A program made the translations under genes and the position numbers. Of a DNA stretch of 64,000 nt, positions 17,327 to 24,137 are shown in pieces. This DNA is from Shinella sp. CPCC 101442 (GTDB lineage: Bacteria > Pseudomonadota > Alphaproteobacteria > Rhizobiales > Rhizobiaceae): assembly GCF_024704725.1 (NCBI RefSeq), contig NZ_JALIQS010000001.1, positions 992,001 through 1,056,000 of the forward strand, written 5' to 3'. Position 1 is the stretch's first letter. The number at the start of each line of letters is the position of its first letter. The notes under the pieces were generated by a model that searched no databases, was not told where the DNA came from, and saw only the letters and a list, made by a program, of their open reading frames with translations.

Positions 17327-18169
17327 TCAGGCCTTTCGGGCGGCAAGGCCCCGGGCGGGATCATAGCCCCAGACGGCAACGAGGCCGAAGACGACGAAGG
17401 CGGCGAGCGTGACGGCAAGTGCTGTGAGATTGCCCTTTGCATAAAGGGCGAACCTGATCAGCTCGACGGCATGGGTGAAGGGATTGAGCGCACAGAAATC
17501 GCGCAGTCGCGGCGAGGCCTCGGCCATTTTCCAAAGCGGATAGAGCGCGGAGGAGAGGAAGAACATCGGGAAGATCACGAAATTCATCACGCCGGCAAAG
17601 TTTTCGAGCTGGCGAATGAAGGAGGAGAGCAACAGGCCGAGCGCGCCGAGCATCATGGCTGCTGCCGCCATGGCCGGGGCAGCGGCAAGATATCCGAACC
17701 ATGGGAAGCGGATGCCGTAGAGCGCGGCGATGGCGAGGAAGGCGTAGGCCTGCAGAACGGCGATCAGGCTTCCTGCCAGGAGCCGGCAGAACAGCAGCCA
17801 CCAGCGCGGCAACGGTGCCGTCAGGAGCAGGCGCATGGAGCCCATCTCCCGATCATAGACGAGGCTCAAGGAGGATTGCATGCCGCTGAAGAGCAGGATC
17901 ATGCCGACCAGCCCCGGCACGATGTAGATCTCGTAGGTGATATAGGTCTGGTAGGGCGGCGTGATCGACAGGCCGAGTGCGGCGCGAAAGCCGGCCGCGA
18001 AAACGAAGAGCCAGACCAACGGTCGCACCAGGGCCGCGATAAGCCGGCCGCGCTGCCCAAGAAAGCGCAGGACCTCCCGGTGGAGGATGGCTTTGAGCGC
18101 AATGAAGGGATGGGAGCGCAGGAAGCCGCGCGACGTCTCTTCGATTGCCGGAAAAGCCTCCGCCATCAT
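17327..18169 (-). CDS. ABC-2 type permease of the PQQ-alcohol-dehydrogenase system (PedC/LutF-like)
   Basis: The 280-residue membrane protein has six predicted helices and the ABC-2 pattern (FAAGFRAALG, IVPGLVGMILLFSGMQSSLSLVYDREMGSMRLLLTAPLPRWW). The conserved EMGSMRLLL..P stretch is the cytoplasmic coupling loop. It overlaps the ATPase gene by four bases. Homologues in Pseudomonas putida (PedC of PedA1A2BC) and Methylobacterium (LutF) are needed for lanthanide uptake or lanthanide-dependent growth, although the ABC-2 fold is usually associated with export. The transport direction is therefore open. Confidence 0.87.
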   Translation of the reverse strand: MMAEAFPAIEETSRGFLRSHPFIALKAILHREVLRFLGQRGRLIAALVRPLVWLFVFAAGFRAALGLSITPPYQTYITYEIYIVPGLVGMILLFSGMQSSLSLVYDREMGSMRLLLTAPLPRWWLLFCRLLAGSLIAVLQAYAFLAIAALYGIRFPWFGYLAAAPAMAAAAMMLGALGLLLSSFIRQLENFAGVMNFVIFPMFFLSSALYPLWKMAEASPRLRDFCALNPFTHAVELIRFALYAKGNLTALAVTLAAFVVFGLVAVWGYDPARGLAARKA

Positions 18170-18888
18170 GCCCGCTCTCCTGTCAGCGCCAGGAAGCGGG
18201 CGGTGAGGTCGTCGCCGCCGATCGCGCCGGCCTCTCCATCGGCGAGCACGCGGCCTTGATGGAGAATGACGAGGCGGTCCGTTGTCCGCACCTCGTCTAC
18301 CAGATGGGTCGCCCAGAGCACGGTCAGACCGGCGGATGCGAGATCGTGCACATGGGCGGTGATCGCGGCGCGCGAGGCCGCATCCAGCCCGACCGTCGGC
18401 TCGTCCAGCAGCAACACCCGTGGCCTGTGCAGCAGGGCGCGCGCGATTTCCATGCGCCGGCGGTGGCCGCCATTCAGTTTCGCCGCCTTCTCGCCGGCGC
18501 GCTCGGCCATGCCGAGCTGCTCGAGCGCCGCCATGGCGCGCGTCTCCGCCTCCCGCCCCGAAAGGCCATGCAGGGCCGCGAAATAGAGGAGGTTGCGCTT
18601 GACGGTAAGGTCGGGATCGAGCGTCGAGGCCTGGAAGACGGCGCCTATGCGGGCGAGTGCGGCGAGCGGCTCTTGCGCCATGTCGTGTCCGGCGACGGCG
18701 ATGCGCCCTTCGCGCGGAGTGAAAAGGCGTGTGAGCATGCCGAACAGCGTCGATTTTCCAGCGCCGTTGGGACCGAGCAGGGCGCAGAAGCGGCCGGGCT
18801 CGACGGAAAACGACACGCCATCGAGCGCGCGTCGCGCGCCCCAGTCATGGCTGATGCCGTCCACCGTCAATCCGCCCATGATGCTCAC
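18166..18888 (-). CDS. ABC transporter ATP-binding protein, PQQ-alcohol-dehydrogenase system (PedB/LutE-like)
   Basis: The 240-residue protein has Walker A LGPNGAGKSTLFGML (about 38-50), a signature-like LNGGHRRRMEIARAL and Walker B VLLLDEPTVGLD. The signature carries NGGHRRR instead of SGGQ, a known variation in the PQQ-associated family. It overlaps its neighbours by four bases on both sides (ATGA), so it is strongly coupled to the small exported protein and to the ABC-2 permease. Confidence 0.88.
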   Translation of the reverse strand: MSIMGGLTVDGISHDWGARRALDGVSFSVEPGRFCALLGPNGAGKSTLFGMLTRLFTPREGRIAVAGHDMAQEPLAALARIGAVFQASTLDPDLTVKRNLLYFAALHGLSGREAETRAMAALEQLGMAERAGEKAAKLNGGHRRRMEIARALLHRPRVLLLDEPTVGLDAASRAAITAHVHDLASAGLTVLWATHLVDEVRTTDRLVILHQGRVLADGEAGAIGGDDLTARFLALTGERA

Positions 18889-19343
18889 TCGATGGTAATG
18901 GCGACCTGCTGCGTATCGCCCGTGCTGCCTGGAATTTTCAGGTGGTAGCTGCCGGGCTTGATCGCGACGAAACTGATCTCTGCCTCGCCCGCCTCGTCGA
19001 ACTCGATGGAATCGACGCCGAGCGGGCGGATTTCGATGCCCTCGATGACGATCTCGTTGACCCAGATGGCACGGAAGAACCCGGCGCCTTCCAGAGCCAG
19101 TTCCTGGCTGCCATCGGCCTCGATCTTCAGCGTGTAGTATTTGCCGGACTTCAGCGTCAGGGGCGCCTTGGCAACAGGTTGCCCGGCCGAGAGCGTCAGC
19201 TCCGGCAACGTCTCGCGATTGGATTTCGAGAGGACGCCGGCAAGACCCATGCCTGCCTCGGGCTTGGCGTCGTCATCGTCGTCTGCCAGCGCTGCGAATG
19301 GCATGGCGGCGAGCATCATGGCGGCGAAAAGTGCTTTCTTCAT
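18885..19343 (-). CDS. Small exported protein with acidic N-terminus, PQQ/lanthanide transport operon
   Basis: The 152-residue precursor has a signal peptide ending in AALA. The mature chain begins with DDDDDAKPE, five consecutive aspartates. The rest is beta-rich with a cupredoxin/immunoglobulin-like pattern (APLTLKSGKYYTLKIEADG, AISFVAIKPGSYHLKIPG) but lacks the Cys-His-Met copper ligands. GAAGGAG precedes the ATG. It sits between the beta-propeller and ATPase genes, the position of the LutD-type exported protein in lut clusters. Given the acidic tract and context it could bind lanthanides in the periplasm; this is a hypothesis. Confidence 0.78.
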   Translation of the reverse strand: MKKALFAAMMLAAMPFAALADDDDDAKPEAGMGLAGVLSKSNRETLPELTLSAGQPVAKAPLTLKSGKYYTLKIEADGSQELALEGAGFFRAIWVNEIVIEGIEIRPLGVDSIEFDEAGEAEISFVAIKPGSYHLKIPGSTGDTQQVAITIE

Positions 19344-19364
19344 TTTATCCTCTCCTTCAAAAAA

Positions 19365-20330
19365 TCATGGCCGGGTCGCCGCGCCCCAGGGGAAGCGGCC
19401 GACCTTGATGGATTTCACGGATTCGAGCGTCGCGACGTCGACGACGGTCACGTCACCCGAGACCCCGTTGGTGGTGAAAAGCTGTTTGTGGTCAGGCGAG
19501 AAGGCAAGGTGCCAGACGCGGCGGCCGACGAGCACGTATTTATCGACAGCAAAGGTCTCCGCGTCGATCACCGCCACATGATTGGCCGGGCCGAGCGCGA
19601 CGAAGGCCCTCTTGCCGTCAGGCGTGAATTCGAAGCCGACAGGCTGGATGAGGTCGGCGTTGACACCTGATATCTCGAAGCGGATTTTTGCCTTTTCCGC
19701 CTGCGTGGCGACGTCGAAGACGGTGATCGTGCCGCCAATCTCCGAGGAGACCCAGAGTTCCGTACCGCCCTTGGCGAATTCGGCATGGCGCGGGCGGGAA
19801 TCAACCAGCGTGTTGGCGAAGATCGTCTTCTTCTCGGTGTCGATCCAGTGCGCCATGTTCGTCGTTTCCGAGGTGGTGATGACGATCTTGCCATCCGGCG
19901 AGACGGCCATGCCCTCGGGCTCGATGCCGACATTGATCTGGCCCGCCACCTGCCGCGTCTCCACATCGACGACGGTCGTCACCGCATCGTCCTCGTTGGC
20001 GATCCAGAGGTGCTTGTCGTCGGGCGCCAGCACGAACTGCTCCGGGTCCTCGCCGGACGGCAGTTCGTGCAGGACCTCTCCCGTCGCCGGGTCCATGACC
20101 TGCACCGTGTCGCTGTCGGAGGCGCAGATATAGACGCGGCTGTGATCGGAATTAAAGGTGATGCCGCGCGGCCGCTCGCCGGTCTTGATGGTGCGGACAA
20201 CTTCCAGCGTTGTCGTATCGATCACCGAAATCGTGTCGTCCTTCTCGTTCGTGACCCAGATTTCACCGGCAAGCACAGGAAGCGGGACGGTGGCCAGGAG
20301 CGGGGCGATCAACAGGGCGGGAAATCTCAT
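19365..20330 (-). CDS. YVTN beta-propeller protein, PQQ-dependent catabolism-associated (PedA2-like)
   Basis: The 321-residue exported protein has a signal peptide ending in VLAG and about seven YVTN-type blades. Repeats include ISVIDTTTLEVVRTIKTG, VQVMDPATGEVLHELPSG, TTVVDVETRQVAGQINVG and VTVVDVATLESVKSIKVG. The ATG at 20330 follows GGAG and starts one base after the upstream stop. This family is found with PQQ alcohol dehydrogenases and their ABC system; in P. putida it is part of PedA1A2BC. Its role, perhaps metal or alcohol binding in the periplasm, is not established. Confidence 0.88.
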   Translation of the reverse strand: MRFPALLIAPLLATVPLPVLAGEIWVTNEKDDTISVIDTTTLEVVRTIKTGERPRGITFNSDHSRVYICASDSDTVQVMDPATGEVLHELPSGEDPEQFVLAPDDKHLWIANEDDAVTTVVDVETRQVAGQINVGIEPEGMAVSPDGKIVITTSETTNMAHWIDTEKKTIFANTLVDSRPRHAEFAKGGTELWVSSEIGGTITVFDVATQAEKAKIRFEISGVNADLIQPVGFEFTPDGKRAFVALGPANHVAVIDAETFAVDKYVLVGRRVWHLAFSPDHKQLFTTNGVSGDVTVVDVATLESVKSIKVGRFPWGAATRP

Positions 20331-20331
20331 C

Positions 20332-21519
20332 TCATTCTCCAAAGGCGGTGCAGGCGCTTTCAGGCCGGTCGAGGCCCAGCGTGTCCATTTCGTTGGTCTG
20401 GTGCAGGTAGCCGTCGAGCGGCGCCAGTTCGACTAGCGCCCGGGCATTGACGACGGCCATCGGCTGGCGGAGCTGGCCGTTCCAGGCACGGTAGCTGAGG
20501 CTGCGGCCCTTGAACCCGTCGAGGGCGAATTTGTCCGAGAGAATGAAGGCGCGCAGCACCGCCGGGTCGGCGGAGTTGGTGCGTGTCACCGCCTCGCCGA
20601 TGGTGCGCAGCGCCGTCCAGGCGGCATAGTCGCGCGAGCCCATTTCCCGTCCCGCCGCCTTCTCGAAGCGGTTTTGAAGCTGCACGGCGGCCCATTGCTC
20701 GAGCACGGGCGCCCAGCCTTCGCCGCGAAGCCCGTCCGCGCCGGCAACGGGACGCGGCAGCCAGGTGTTGTCCTGCACGTAGCGGGCAAAATCATCGGCT
20801 TCGTCAGCGATCAGCAGAACGTCGTGATCGGGGAAATCCTGGGTGAAGAGCGGAATTTCCTGGCCGGCGGCGCGCCGCAGGTCCGTGTCGAAGCTCCAGT
20901 CCTTCGAGGCGAGGATGTCGACGCCGAATTTCTGGGCGGAGGCGCGCAACGTCTCGGCATAGGCCTTGTCTTCCGGCTTCGGGCCGACGATCAGCACGGT
21001 GCGCGTCCAGCGCCGGGCCTTCAGGACCTGCATCAGCGCGTCAGTGCGCATGGCGTCTTCGGCCATGGTGTGCAGCAGGTTCGCGCGGCAATCGGCATCG
21101 CGCAGCCGCCGGGCGCCCGAGGCGATGTTGAAGAGCAGGGCGCCTTTCGCTTCCGGCAGGTCGGCGACGGCGAGCATGCCTTCCGGCGTGCCGTCGACAA
21201 AGAGGATTTTCGAGGCGGCAAGCGCCTTTCGGGCTGCATCGAGGAAATCACCGCCGGGTTCGACCGACACGACGGCGAGGCTGTAGTCATGGCCCATGAA
21301 GCTGCCGGTCGTCTTCGTATCCGTCAGCGCCACGTCGGCGCCCGCGATGCCGCGATCTTCAGGGATCGGATCGAGGTTGGAGAGCACCGGCGGCGCCTCC
21401 ACCTCCTGCCGGAGATAGGTCATCGGTATGGCGATCCCGGCTGCGGCCGGTGACGCCAGGCAGACGGTCACGGTCGCAAGGCATAGGCCCCAACGGCGCG
21501 CTGCAAAAACTGCCGGCAT
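20332..21519 (-). CDS. Periplasmic binding protein, PQQ-alcohol-dehydrogenase ABC system (PedA1/LutA-like)
   Basis: The 395-residue precursor has a signal peptide ending in SPAAAG and a type I binding fold of the Leu/Ile/Val class (GADVALTDTKTTGSFMGHDY, RTVLIVGPKPEDKAYAETLRAS, DHDVLLIADEADDFARY). The ATG at 21519 follows GGGAGG at seven bases and is preferred over a longer frame running into the promoter. It is first of the operon 21519 to 16767 and has exa-type site 4 upstream. The family (PedA1 in P. putida, LutA in Methylobacterium) is linked to lanthanide uptake. Confidence 0.87.
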   Translation of the reverse strand: MPAVFAARRWGLCLATVTVCLASPAAAGIAIPMTYLRQEVEAPPVLSNLDPIPEDRGIAGADVALTDTKTTGSFMGHDYSLAVVSVEPGGDFLDAARKALAASKILFVDGTPEGMLAVADLPEAKGALLFNIASGARRLRDADCRANLLHTMAEDAMRTDALMQVLKARRWTRTVLIVGPKPEDKAYAETLRASAQKFGVDILASKDWSFDTDLRRAAGQEIPLFTQDFPDHDVLLIADEADDFARYVQDNTWLPRPVAGADGLRGEGWAPVLEQWAAVQLQNRFEKAAGREMGSRDYAAWTALRTIGEAVTRTNSADPAVLRAFILSDKFALDGFKGRSLSYRAWNGQLRQPMAVVNARALVELAPLDGYLHQTNEMDTLGLDRPESACTAFGE

Positions 21520-21571
21520 GTCAATTCCTCCCGCCGGCCAGAATGTCGTCCTGGGGCGGGAGCGGAAATAC

Positions 21572-21583
21572 GACCTTGGTGCC
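21572..21583. promoter_or_regulatory. exa-type palindrome, site 4 (PedA1-like operon promoter)
   Basis: CGACC-TT-GGTGC lies 52 bases upstream of the binding-protein ATG at 21519. In minus-strand orientation the core is followed by GTATTT, similar to the flanks of sites 3 and 5. Confidence 0.6.
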
Positions 21584-21595
21584 ATGGGGCGGGGA

Positions 21596-21607
21596 GACCT
21601 AGGTCGC
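21596..21607. promoter_or_regulatory. exa-type palindrome, site 5 (cytochrome c promoter)
   Basis: AGACC-TA-GGTCG lies 62 bases upstream of the cytochrome c ATG and its centre is 24 bases from that of site 4. ACCTAGGT is itself a perfect palindrome, and the right flank GCATATCG repeats that of site 3 with one change. Confidence 0.6.
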
Positions 21608-21669
21608 ATATCGCAGGATGCGGTGTGTGTCTTAGAAAACGATCAGTTTGAAATGCGAGGGAGGACCGC

Positions 21670-22356
21670 ATGTCGGCCAACATCATTCGCGGCGGGATTG
21701 CCGCAGTCATCCTCTTGGCAACGACCGGCCTGGTGATTGCCCATGGCGACGTGGCGCCGCAACCGGTCAATACGGATGCGCTGCCGGAAGTTGGCGAGGA
21801 GTGGCTCACCGAAAACCCCTATCGTGAAGCAAAGGCGGGCCACGAGATCTGGCTGAAGGCCGTGGAGATCGGCTCGTCGGGTTACAACCAGAACTGTGCG
21901 CGCTGTCATGGCCTCGGTGCTGTTTCGGGTGGCCTTGCGCCGGACCTGCGCTTCCTCGAGGCGGAAGAGGCGGGCGACGAATGGTTCATCGAGCGCTTCC
22001 GGCACGGCTATACCCAGGACGGCACCACCAAGATGCCGGCCTTCGGTGATATCCTCGGCCAGAAGGCTGCCTGGGCGATCCGAACCTATGTGGAAACGCG
22101 ACCCGAGGACGGCGCGCTCGACGCCCACGCGAAGCGCCTGCACGAAATCCGTGATGAGCTCGGCAGCGGCAAGGTGGCCGACACTGCCGCGCTCAAGAAG
22201 GAGCTGGAGACGATCGCGACGGACGTGAAGACGGCCTCCGGCGCCCCGATCGCCGACAGCGTCACCTACGAGGCGGCGCGCATCCTCTCCGACAAGCCGG
22301 AAAGCTGGAAGAAGGCGGCGGAAGTGCTGACCGTCGGCCTTTCCGCCACGCAGTAA
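21670..22356 (+). CDS. c-type cytochrome, electron acceptor of the PQQ alcohol dehydrogenase
   Basis: The 228-residue precursor has a signal peptide ending near VIAHG and one heme site, CARCH (about residue 78). A distal methionine is likely in KMPAFGDIL (about 125). The C-terminal 80 residues form a helical, lysine/glutamate-rich extension. It resembles the PedF/cytochrome c-550 group and XoxG in being an acidic periplasmic monoheme protein next to a quinoprotein system. GAGGAGG precedes the ATG at five bases. It is co-transcribed with the XoxJ-like gene six bases downstream. Confidence 0.88.
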   Translation: MSANIIRGGIAAVILLATTGLVIAHGDVAPQPVNTDALPEVGEEWLTENPYREAKAGHEIWLKAVEIGSSGYNQNCARCHGLGAVSGGLAPDLRFLEAEEAGDEWFIERFRHGYTQDGTTKMPAFGDILGQKAAWAIRTYVETRPEDGALDAHAKRLHEIRDELGSGKVADTAALKKELETIATDVKTASGAPIADSVTYEAARILSDKPESWKKAAEVLTVGLSATQ

Positions 22357-22362
22357 AGCGCC

Positions 22363-23259
22363 ATGCTGCGCCGCGTCCTTCTGGCCCTCGTCATCGGTGC
22401 CGCCCTGCCGGGCGGCGCCTTTGCACGTTGTGAGGATTACAAGCCCCAGCCCAAGCCGCAGAACACCTTCGCGCAGGATGTCGGCCGGGATTTCGACCGG
22501 ATCATCGAGGAGGGCTGGATCGAATTCGCGGTCTATGACGACTACGCGCCGTGGTCCTTCGAGCAGAAAGGCAGGGCGGCGGGCGTCGACGTCGAGATCG
22601 GCAAACTGATCGCGAAGGCTCTCGGTGTCGAGGCAAAGTTCCGCCTCGTCGCTGCCGGTGAAAATCTGGAAGCCGACCTGCTCAACTATGTGTGGAAGGG
22701 GGCCGCCGTCGGCGGTCGCGTCAGCGATGTGATGCTGCATGTACCCTATGACAGCGCTCTCGTCTGCCGCATCGAGCAGGTTACCTTCACCGGCCAGTAT
22801 GCCACCGAAAACGTCGCGATCGCCTATCGCGCGGCGGAATATGAGGAAAAGGCGCCCACTCCGCCCTTCTTCCGTTTCGATCCCGTCGCTGTCGAAAACG
22901 ACTCGATTTCCGATTTCTACCTGACGTCGCTGATCGGCCCCGTGGATAAGATCCACCGCTTCCGCTCGACCGCCGCAGCCGTGGATGGGCTCGCGGAGGG
23001 TGACACCAAGGCGGCGATGGGACCACGCGCCGAGCTGGAAGCCGGGCTCGCTCAGCATCCGGACGATGGGTTGAAAGTGCATTCCCCACCGCTCGTCGGC
23101 TTCGCGCGGGGAAGCTGGACGCTCGGCGTCGGCATCAACTTCCAGCACAAGGACCTCGCCTATGCCGTTGACGATGCAATCGAGAAGGCGTTGGCCGACG
23201 GCGAGATCGGCCGTATTTTCGCCGAGCACGGGCTGACCTTCACGGCGCCACAGCGCTAG
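22363..23259 (+). CDS. Quinoprotein-associated periplasmic binding protein (MoxJ/XoxJ-like)
   Basis: The 298-residue precursor has a signal peptide ending in AFAR and a family 3 solute-binding fold. EFAVYDDYAPWSFEQKGRAA, GVDVEIGKLIAKALGVE and the C-terminal DDAIEKALADGEIGRIF are typical. Homologues (MxaJ, XoxJ) accompany PQQ methanol and ethanol dehydrogenases; structures suggest they assist cofactor or metal loading of the dehydrogenase and not transport. It lies six bases after cytochrome c, so both are made together as partners of the dehydrogenase. Confidence 0.87.
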   Translation: MLRRVLLALVIGAALPGGAFARCEDYKPQPKPQNTFAQDVGRDFDRIIEEGWIEFAVYDDYAPWSFEQKGRAAGVDVEIGKLIAKALGVEAKFRLVAAGENLEADLLNYVWKGAAVGGRVSDVMLHVPYDSALVCRIEQVTFTGQYATENVAIAYRAAEYEEKAPTPPFFRFDPVAVENDSISDFYLTSLIGPVDKIHRFRSTAAAVDGLAEGDTKAAMGPRAELEAGLAQHPDDGLKVHSPPLVGFARGSWTLGVGINFQHKDLAYAVDDAIEKALADGEIGRIFAEHGLTFTAPQR

Positions 23260-23261
23260 GC

Positions 23262-24137
23262 TCAGAAGGTCGAGACATCGCCGGCGAGATCCACCGCCGT
23301 TACGCGGGTGATGGAGCGGGTCCGGCGCAATGCGGCACGGATGTCTGCAGCCGGCATCAGGCAGAAGGCCGTCGAGAAACCGTCGGCGGCGGCGGCACTT
23401 TCCGCTTCCACCGAAATCGTAGACCAGCACGGGCGTTCGCCCCCTGGGCCCAGAATGTGGAACGCGTTGCCGATCAGCATGGCCGAAGGACTTGATGTGG
23501 CGATGGCGTTGCCGGTGAGGCGGCGAATGGCGATTTCACCGAGGGCCGGATCCTCCACCGCGACGCTGAACGGCCCTCCGATCGCGGCGAATTCTCCCAT
23601 TTCGACGAGCGCCTGGCCGTAGCCGGCGTCCCGCAGCAGATTGCGCACGCGGTCCGCCGCATAACCCTGCGCGATGCCGTTGAAGGTCAGGGCCTGGCCT
23701 TCGGCAAGGCGAATGGCCGGTCCGATCGACACTCGTTCCCAACCGATCGCAATGCGGCCTTCTGCGGGACTGCGCCCTTCAGCAAGCGCGCGCCAAAGCG
23801 GCTGCACCGTCGGATCGAACAGTCCGCCGGTTGCCTTGTGCAGGTGATCGGAGAGGTGCAGCAGCGCGAGAAGGACAGGGGGCGGATTATCCAGATAGCT
23901 TGCTGAATTCAGCCGGCATAGGGCGGAATCTGCCTTGAACAGACTTGCTGCCGCCTCCACCTCGGCAATCGTCGCACCGATCCTGCGGGCGGTGTCCTCG
24001 CAAAGCCCACGCGGGCCACGCAGGTCTACGCGCACCGTGCCGCCCAGCATGTCCGCCTGCCAGGTCGTGGTTTGCGCCTGTGCGGTGCCGGAAAAGGCGG
24101 CGGCCGCGGCGATGAAAAGGAAACGTCGACGGTTCAT
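23262..24137 (-). CDS. apbE: FAD:protein FMN transferase (ApbE family)
   Basis: The 291-residue protein has a twin-arginine-like signal (NRRRFLFIAAAAAF). ApbE features include FKADSALCRLN, GIAQGYAADRV and the C-terminal AAADGFSTAF. ApbE enzymes attach FMN through a phosphoester to a threonine or serine of exported flavoproteins. The ATG overlaps the stop of the NosR-like gene (ATGA), and that neighbour has a flavinylation motif (DGVTKAT), so it is the obvious substrate. The gene is convergent with the XoxJ-like gene and only two bases from it. Confidence 0.9.
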   Translation of the reverse strand: MNRRRFLFIAAAAAFSGTAQAQTTTWQADMLGGTVRVDLRGPRGLCEDTARRIGATIAEVEAAASLFKADSALCRLNSASYLDNPPPVLLALLHLSDHLHKATGGLFDPTVQPLWRALAEGRSPAEGRIAIGWERVSIGPAIRLAEGQALTFNGIAQGYAADRVRNLLRDAGYGQALVEMGEFAAIGGPFSVAVEDPALGEIAIRRLTGNAIATSSPSAMLIGNAFHILGPGGERPCWSTISVEAESAAAADGFSTAFCLMPAADIRAALRRTRSITRVTAVDLAGDVSTF

